DNA of 64,000 nt from Phoronis australis (Eukaryota > Phoronida > Phoronidae), in contig NMRA01000392.1 of NCBI GenBank assembly GCA_002633005.1, positions 1-64,000 of the forward strand, written 5' to 3'. Shown here one piece after another: positions 57,400 through 64,000 of the stretch. Both the position numbers and the translations under genes were made by a program. Each line of letters begins with the position of its first letter. The stretch's first letter is position 1. Under the pieces are notes generated by a model. The model worked only from the letters and a program-made list of their open reading frames with translations, did no database searches and had not been told where the DNA came from.

Positions 57400-57740
57400 T
57401 CACAGAGATGGCCCTATTTTCCATAAACAATTTTTTGCTCGAAACTTGCAAATTCTGTTTCTTTGTTCTATTTTTTGTTCTATTAAGTACAAAGCGGTGT
57501 CTGGGATTTCCTTTTAAGGCCTCTTAGCCTGAAAATCCCGTCAAAAATGATGTCAACATTTTCGAAAAAAACGGATGACTTGATTTTTGGCATCATGTTT
57601 CTCGGGCTGTCAAAGGCCTTGAAAGAAAATCCCAGACACTATTTTGTAGCAAATAAAACGGAATTCGCAAGTTTTAAGCGAAAAAACAAATATGTGGAAA
57701 CTACGTTGGTCTCCATGAAATATTGTTATTTTTTACAAAA
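57400..57740. mobile_element. Palindromic MITE-like element
   Basis: The left half contains gaaacttgcaaattctg, then gtgtctgggatttccttttaaggcc. The right half has the complement (ggccttgaaagaaaatcccagacac, then gaattcgcaagttttaagc). Arms are about 110-125 bp around 57560. Partial relatives occur at 42766-42860 and 50690-50840. No coding. Confidence 0.65.
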
Positions 57741-60700
57741 AATGCAGTCACATGAAAACAAACCTCTGAAAATTGTTTTCATGCACAAAATAAGATTCTC
57801 CGATTCCTAATGACTTTAAAAATATAAAGTTTTATGGGTTCGTTATTAATAGCAAGGTTGTTTAAAAAAATCTTTGGTAACCAAGGTAGACAGTGACTTT
57901 AAACATCTGTGGAGTCGCAACAAATGACATTTTGATATTAATGGCAAACAATGACAATATTAACAGTGACTCAATTGGGCTCTGAGTGACAGTGTATCGT
58001 CAACACAAAGGTGTGGTGTTTTCATCAGACAGGTGTGTTCAATCCCAGTTATGTCTCAATGTAAATGAACCACAACAGAAAGCTTCAAAAATAAGCTACT
58101 TTCATTTGCTTGTAAATAATACTCACCCACACACAAACATGTTTATTTACAATACATGCCCCTACCATGTGAAGCTGAACTTGTTTACTTTCACTTATTT
58201 ACTTAGGTCACTACTACAGAAAATACAGTTAGAAAAAACAATACAAATGAAAATAAATAAAAGTAAAAGTGGGAAACACTGATAGCACAAAAACACCGAG
58301 ACATTTCTATTTTGGGCTGAAAAAAAAACCAATGTTCCATAAATTTCATATCTTCATACAATAATATGGTGTGAGTTTGCCAATGATCAAGTCACTGCTA
58401 CATAATGAGAGATTCTAACAGCCTGGCAAATAAAGCATGGCAAGCAAAGTTTTCTAAAATTTGAACAAAAATAATGGCCAAAATTGCCATTCTTTCATTT
58501 TCAAATACTCACTGTAATGCCAAAAATGCTCAAAATTTCATCATAAGTTTTTTTAATAGTCGTACCATATAAAATTTTCAAATAATCAAAGACAAGTAAT
58601 TTAGTAATGTCTTGTTCTTGTTTACTACATATTGAGTTATGTTCTGAAGAAACTGTGTTCAACCTTTCATAAATTAATAATATAATCTTGTTCCTCATGA
58701 TAGGTTTAATAATGCCGGAACCATTCAATAACCTACATTTATGCAATGTTCTCCAAAACACCGTTGGAAATTGTTTTTAAAATGTTCCACTTTTGCATGA
58801 GGTGCTATGAAAAAGACTTCCATGTATTTCATGAATGAACTCGATGAAATGAAGTGATATGTTAGAAAACTATGACAGCGTTTCTTAGATCTCATCTTGA
58901 GCACTTACATCCAATAATATCTTGTAAATGTTAATAATACCACTGTTTTGTTATCAATGTACCTTTCTTTTCTGCTAAAATTACAAAAAGACATGGTCAC
59001 ATAGCCTGAATGACAGAGTGGTAACAGGTAAAAAAACAAAATCTTCAGGGTTGCTAACTTTCAGAAAATATATACTCGCCTTGTACCAAGTTAAAATCTA
59101 AAGTTTTGTAGATATTGGTACATGTGGTTACAATACATAGACTTGTCAACAAAACCTCAATTATTTTTGTCTGCATTGTAACTGATTGTTGAACAGTGAA
59201 ACTTGATTCACATCTGAATGACAACTTGTGCCAAACTAATTTTAATGTGAAGAAACAGTTTACAGCTGGTAAGTACCCCAAGGGTGCACAGCATTGTGGG
59301 TAAATACCAGATTCAAACAGGTTGTAGTAAGTGGCTACTGTTGTTCAGAGACAACTTTTCAATGACCTTACAGCTGCCAGCAGTGTTGAAGACAAAAGAA
59401 CTAATTCTGGGGGGAGGGGGAAATGACAAGGATTTAAGTCAGGAGTCACTGAGTTCATGGACATTTCAGAAATGAATGACTTTTTCCTCAGTAAACATTT
59501 GACACTATTAAGTGACAAGACACTAAAGACCAAGCTTTCTTGCATAACAGCACAGATGTCAACAAAAGCATATACTGATTGTATAATTTTCCGTATGATC
59601 AAAAGAAGGCGCTGCTGTCTCATTGCATAAACAATTTTTTACCCAACTAATTAAATATACCACCAAATAGCAATGTTTTAAGAAAATTTTATCACTGACA
59701 TTAAACGCGACTACGAAATGTGCATTTTGAATAACCCAGGTTTTCTGTTTTCATTTTCTCTGTTTCATTTGCATAGACCAACAAACCAAATCTTGTGTGA
59801 GGGCTATTGTGTCTCATGTGCTGCCTCAGTTAGTCATAATGGTAGACAGTACATGGCACCTGTACTGAATATGAACAGGTGGAAAAACAGAAGGGTTGTC
59901 ATCTTAGTCAAGATTCAGGATAGGAATAAATATGCCACAAATGACTAAAAGCCACAAAATTATGTGACCCCAATCAGGTTCCAGGTACAAAAATAATTTG
60001 AATTGTCACACAAACCATCTGCCAAGTTGAGCAAGTGCGTTAACTAAAGCATGAGAGTTGATTGGATCAATCACACAGTTGAAGCACCAAAAACTAACCA
60101 GTGAAATACTGTCAACAATCATGTAACTTTTAAATTGCCGAGCAGTTGTGGTTAAAACAATGAAAATACTTCCTGTAAGCACCGAGTATGTGCTAATAAG
60201 CAGGTAGCAGACAAGTTACTCAGAAATGAAAAGCAATTCATTGACAAGCTGCGCCTATATTGACATATTTTCCTACCTCATTGTGGGTTGTGTAGGATAA
60301 ACAACACTTGTGGAAGAAGAATACACAGCACAGCCCTACTGGTTGCTATTAATAAGAAATGTTATTTCATGAATTATGTGTTTATTCCACTGTAAAGCAA
60401 ACAGGTGGGTAGAACAACCTCACCAGTCTGATAAGCACGCGACCATTGAAAAATGAAGAGCATTTAAACACACTTTAATGGACATTAATTTTTATTCCAT
60501 ACCTGTCCTGACAATTTATTTTTGATAAATGTGGCTGTCATTGATCATAAACTACTTGCTTTGATGTGACACTGCAGTTTATGAATGAATTCATACTATT
60601 ATAACAAAATGTTATCATTATGATTATTAAAATTATAAACAATATCACCATATTCGTCTGACTTAATGCCTAGGGTGCTTAAATTTAGAAGGCACGCCTA

Positions 60701-62298
60701 AATTAAGGAAGGTTATTCAAAAACAAAAAAATTGAGAAGTTGGCCAGTGGATGCTTAAAAGAATGGTTGATTCTATCAATCAGCAGAAGACTTCATCATT
60801 TTTACATACCTAGTCAGTTATATTAATATGCGCATGAGCCAAAAGAACAATTTCACATCTCCTGAGCCATCTCACCAAATGATGGTGAGGTTCTAATGTT
60901 GTTGAGTACGTTATCGAGCTAAAATTCTCTTGAGACGGGCATACAAACTTGTAAATCAGCCAGTCTCTTTTTAAGAAGTCTCATTCATATAAATTTGAGT
61001 TGAACATAGATCTGAGTATGTGCAAATTTTGGGGGTGGCCATCAAGATGAACATGAGCGTTAAGTTGGACGACTTTGGTATGTTACTATGGTAAAATCTC
61101 ACCAATTTTTAACAACACTGTAGTTGCCAAAAATGCCCTTGATCATTTTTCAATTAAGGCTCGCAGCTAGCTTTAATAATTGTGAATGCCCACAGTTTGT
61201 CAAAGCTTTGTCTGACGGCAGCAGCGGTTCAAAAGACAGTACAAAACAAAAAGCACATAGTAATTTGTTGCTACAAACATTTCATGAAAAAATGAGAAAA
61301 TGAGATTTCACTCGTCAGCCACAGAATCCCAAGTTGAAGAGATTTTACTGAAACAGGGCTGGGATGCACATAACTGAATGGATTTGATTGATGTATGCTG
61401 TCAAATGCATTGTTCAACAACACATGACATGTGATGATGTTATGTCACTGTTGTTTAATCCAGTGTACAACTTAAATGCAACTGAGGGCAGGGCTCTATT
61501 CCATGACACTAGTTTAGTTTTTACTTAGACCCAAATAACAATGCTGTCATTCTATCACAGACATAGCCCTTCTTGAGCAATGCAGTTGACACCATGACAA
61601 CAATCCAACTTGAGACTTAAACATTCATGAAATATAGCTCTGATGTATCTAAAACACCTTGGCAACAAAAAAGCAATTAGAAAGTGAAGATGACACTGTC
61701 ACTCAAATCAAATCATATATTTAAACCATACGAAATTTTTACAAGAATGTCAAACTGTGAAAACCTTTTTAATAAACACATACAAGTACTATAGCAGGCA
61801 AGGAAATTGCTTTGCTAAAAGGGCCTAATAATGAAGCCTTGCCAATTACCAGAAGCACTGATCAGGAATATAAATGGAAATCCGTTCACAAGGGAATAAT
61901 ACAGTACAAGCCAGCAATATTAGATCAGGACTGGTTTGAAGTGACACTGATTCCCAGCTACAGACGTTTTAAGTGATTATTGATCACAGTGAAAATCATA
62001 AAAAATAAGTGGTGAAAGAACAGCAGTATCACAATTCAAATCTTCCCTCAATCTTCCCTCAATCTTCCCAACTGAACAGTAAGTGCAACCCAACGCATTA
62101 AACAGCCCTCATCACCACACACTCCTTTTAATACATTTAACAAGGAAGGTGCATGGAGGAAAGATTCAACAAGGAAAAAACATGGTGAAGAGAGATAAAC
62201 ACCCATTGAATTATAAAACAGATACATTTTGTCTACTTATTTGTTACAGTGAAGTCTCTTGCAGGTTAGACATCAGAAGTGAAGCTGTTGTGTTGACA
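57741..62298. other. Probable ERR intron or upstream DNA; no exon recognised
   Basis: I searched the minus strand for the first zinc finger (C-x2-C...CEACKAFFKR) and saw no convincing match. Frames are short (92 codons at most) and motif-free. A small tcttccctcaa repeat (3 copies) lies at 62041-62070. Confidence 0.5.
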
Positions 62299-63512
62299 TT
62301 AAAGGAGAATGCCACCCAAAAAACAACCTAATTTGTATCAATTTAGATCGAGTAGTTCTACTCAATAACGGCAGGTTCGGCAGGTTCGGTAGGTTCGGTT
62401 GCGATACGTGACACCTGACGGCAGACGGAGGTGTTGAAATTATCCAGTGGTTTCACACGCAGTCTGTTCAGCAGTTCACAACACGGATTAGTGGTGTCAG
62501 CTTATAGCTTGAATTCATCATTTAACACTAACCAATCATCAAACTTCGATGTAAAACCCTTAAAAATACACCGAGTTCTTCTAAAAACGTGTCATCCCTA
62601 TTACGGATTTACTGGTATTTGGACACACCGTAGCCTACAAAGTTCGGCACCGCCTACCATTAGGTCCGTAGCAGGAGTTTGGGGTCTCTTCGGAGATAAA
62701 TTCGAAGCACTCTTCCGTGAAATGCAGAAAGGAGAACCTACATCTGTGTTGTTTGTACTTGTGATTTTTTTAGTTCTAAACACACAAAACGCTAATGTTA
62801 TCCCGGCCAGTGACTTGGAACCCGATCAGGTCCATCGCGGCAGGACTGACTCGTTATCCCGGACAGTGGCTCGGAACCCGATAAGGCCCGTCGCGACTGG
62901 ACTGACTCGTTATCCCGGCCAGTGGCTCGGAACCCAATCAGGCCCATCGCGGCCACCGGGACTGGCACGAACATAAACCAACTTGAGTTGGAAACTAAAC
63001 TTCCGGTCACGAAAAGTAATAGTGAGCCAAGAAAATAATGTGCCGCATGTAATTATTTATGTGAATTAGCCACAAAACTGAAAATTTACTGAAAATTTCG
63101 AGGGCCGCGAAGTCGGGTTCCCCTTCCACAGACCGTCAGGGCAAAGGTTGTACAATAACAATGATTTGAATAATGTATTTGTATTTCTAAATAAAGATTC
63201 CCCTAATATATGACAATAGCATATAAAATCGAGTAATTGTTTCACAACAGCTTTCTGTCAGCAAACACTGAATTAGCATGCGCTCACATGGCCTCGGTGC
63301 CCTTGAGTCGAATTACCTTGTTGCTGGCATCAAAAGCTGCCGGTAACGCAGTGATTTATTCATTGCTGGCTTCTCAAACTGACATTTCGGCACTCAAGAG
63401 CACTCCAAGGCATGGACAGACATTGTTTCAGCTTCATATAAGTATTGGTTATGATCATGTTAGGACGAGAAAAATTCATTTTGAAACAGAACGCAGAATA
63501 ATAAACGTCTAC

Positions 63513-63666
63513 ATGGCATCTCGCCCGGCGCCAATCCCGTCTGACTTGGTCAATAGCTCGGCATCCAACGAAGACTTCACGGGTCGGATCGTTAGGTTTC
63601 ACAGGCTATCAGTTCGAACCGGAATACACTGATCAAGAAATACTAGAGAGGCGCCGTGACCATGCA
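63513..63666 (+). pseudogene. P2X7-ballast-like N-terminal remnant (family-2 transposon, copy B)
   Basis: Starts MASRPAPIPSDLVNSSASNE, DFTGRIVRFHR. A one-base insertion relative to copy A then shifts the frame; the next frame carries YQFEPEYTDQEILERRRDHA and a stop near 63666. As in copy A, the Cys-rich block that should follow is deleted and the THAP gene's antisense begins. The FEPEYT...E motif is the link to the frame at 28796. Confidence 0.55.
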
Positions 63667-63900
63667 TAGGCAATGGAACGTATGGATAATTCTTTGGTAA
63701 GCTGGAATTCGTCAGAGAAATCACTGTCGACGAAATGCCAGCCACAGACACGGAGGTGTTTCACAGCTTCATACTTGCTTTTAACAGCATACCTTTCATT
63801 CTTCACTACCGCGAGCCACTTCCTAAGCATTTCGGGCTCGCAAGGAAGTCAAAAAAACGATTTACCTGTTTTCATCGCAGCTTCATAGTTCAGACAAGGG
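63633..63900 (-). pseudogene. THAP-domain remnant (family-2 transposon, copy B)
   Basis: Minus-strand frame: a Cys-containing start (CLNYEAAMKTGKSFF), one stop at the FP position, then EPEMLRKWLAVVKNERYAVK and HLRVCGWHFVDSDFSDEF. The W of the core and the C-x-x-H-F pair are kept, unlike the family-1 copy at 27685. The frame continues to 63633, where the internal deletion joins it to the opposite gene. Not functional because of the stop and truncation. Confidence 0.75.
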
Positions 63901-64000
63901 GGAACCGATGCTCCGCAATATAGCTGCATTCACTCTGCAGACGAACCACTGAAGTCGCTGCGTCGCTTCTCACCTTCCTCCCAGGTTAACACGACACCTC

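Larger units (their letters stand above)
62303..64000. mobile_element. Family-2 THAP transposon, copy B, running off the right edge
   Basis: TTAA at 62299-62302, then AGGAGAATGCCACCC. Collinear with copy A (23046-24753) throughout, including the minisatellite (three units at 62795, 62853 and 62909), the aataaagattcccct motif, the P2X7-like start at 63513 and the THAP frame at 63633-63900. By comparison with A, the right terminus should lie within roughly the next 100 bp beyond the window. Confidence 0.85.

Noticed and set aside
1-64000. CRISPR arrays, operons, ribosome binding sites
   Set aside because: Introns, nuclear receptor exons and LINEs/SINEs show this is eukaryotic nuclear DNA; no regularly spaced short direct repeats of CRISPR type were seen.

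Overview
This window is animal nuclear DNA. It contains spliced genes with GT/AG introns, a nuclear receptor of the estrogen-related receptor (ERR, NR3B) type, a SPEC3/stum-family membrane protein, LINE retrotransposons, tRNA-derived SINEs, THAP-domain DNA transposons with TTAA target sites, and TTAGGG-like repeats. It is AT-rich, gene-poor and heavily colonised by mobile elements. An invertebrate bilaterian seems likely, but I cannot name the species or phylum. Three runs of N (1432, 20716-20717, 41002), two of them beside poly-G runs, show an imperfect draft assembly.

Layout. 1-5470: degenerate TTAGGG-like array, G-rich strand on +, interrupted by a SINE and by a 5'-truncated LINE with reverse transcriptase and RNase H. 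5471-20851: no recognisable gene, but several foldback or TIR elements (7610-8725, 12178-12740, 12981-13879, 15456-15607, 15803-16617) and a tandem array (9310-9780). 20852-35861: a stum/SPEC3 gene on the minus strand. Exon 1 is at 35654-35861, exon 2 at 20852-21031, and the last exon was not found. Its 14.6-kb intron holds two complete Kolobok-like transposons, a LINE 3' end, a SINE and a foldback element. 35862-47798: intergenic DNA with a LINE remnant and an interrupted transposon copy; the ~4.6 kb nearest the ERR stop is the cleanest unique sequence. 47799-52651: five consecutive minus-strand ERR exons, from the second zinc finger of the DNA-binding domain to the AF-2 helix and stop. The first zinc finger and N-terminus were not found. 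52652-64000: probably ERR intron or upstream DNA. It holds a dead LINE, a 2.7-kb element with perfect 25-bp TIRs, a palindromic element, a 95-nt hairpin, and a second copy of the larger THAP transposon running off the right edge.

The main discovery candidate is the architecture of the THAP transposons. Two sequence-distinct families (27430-29110; 23046-24753 and 62303-64000) have TTAA target duplications and TIRs. In both, a THAP-domain gene reads inward from one end, and a second short gene reads inward from the other. The second gene resembles proteins carrying the Cys-rich C-terminal 'ballast' domain of P2X7 receptors (aromatic-x-FEPEY motif, then a WC-x-C...MPT..EC.CC cluster in the family where that part survives). 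In every copy the middle is deleted, so the two gene starts now abut. This suggests a two-gene transposon whose full-length form lies elsewhere in the genome. A second candidate is a SINE that shares its 3' tail with the RNase H-bearing LINE.
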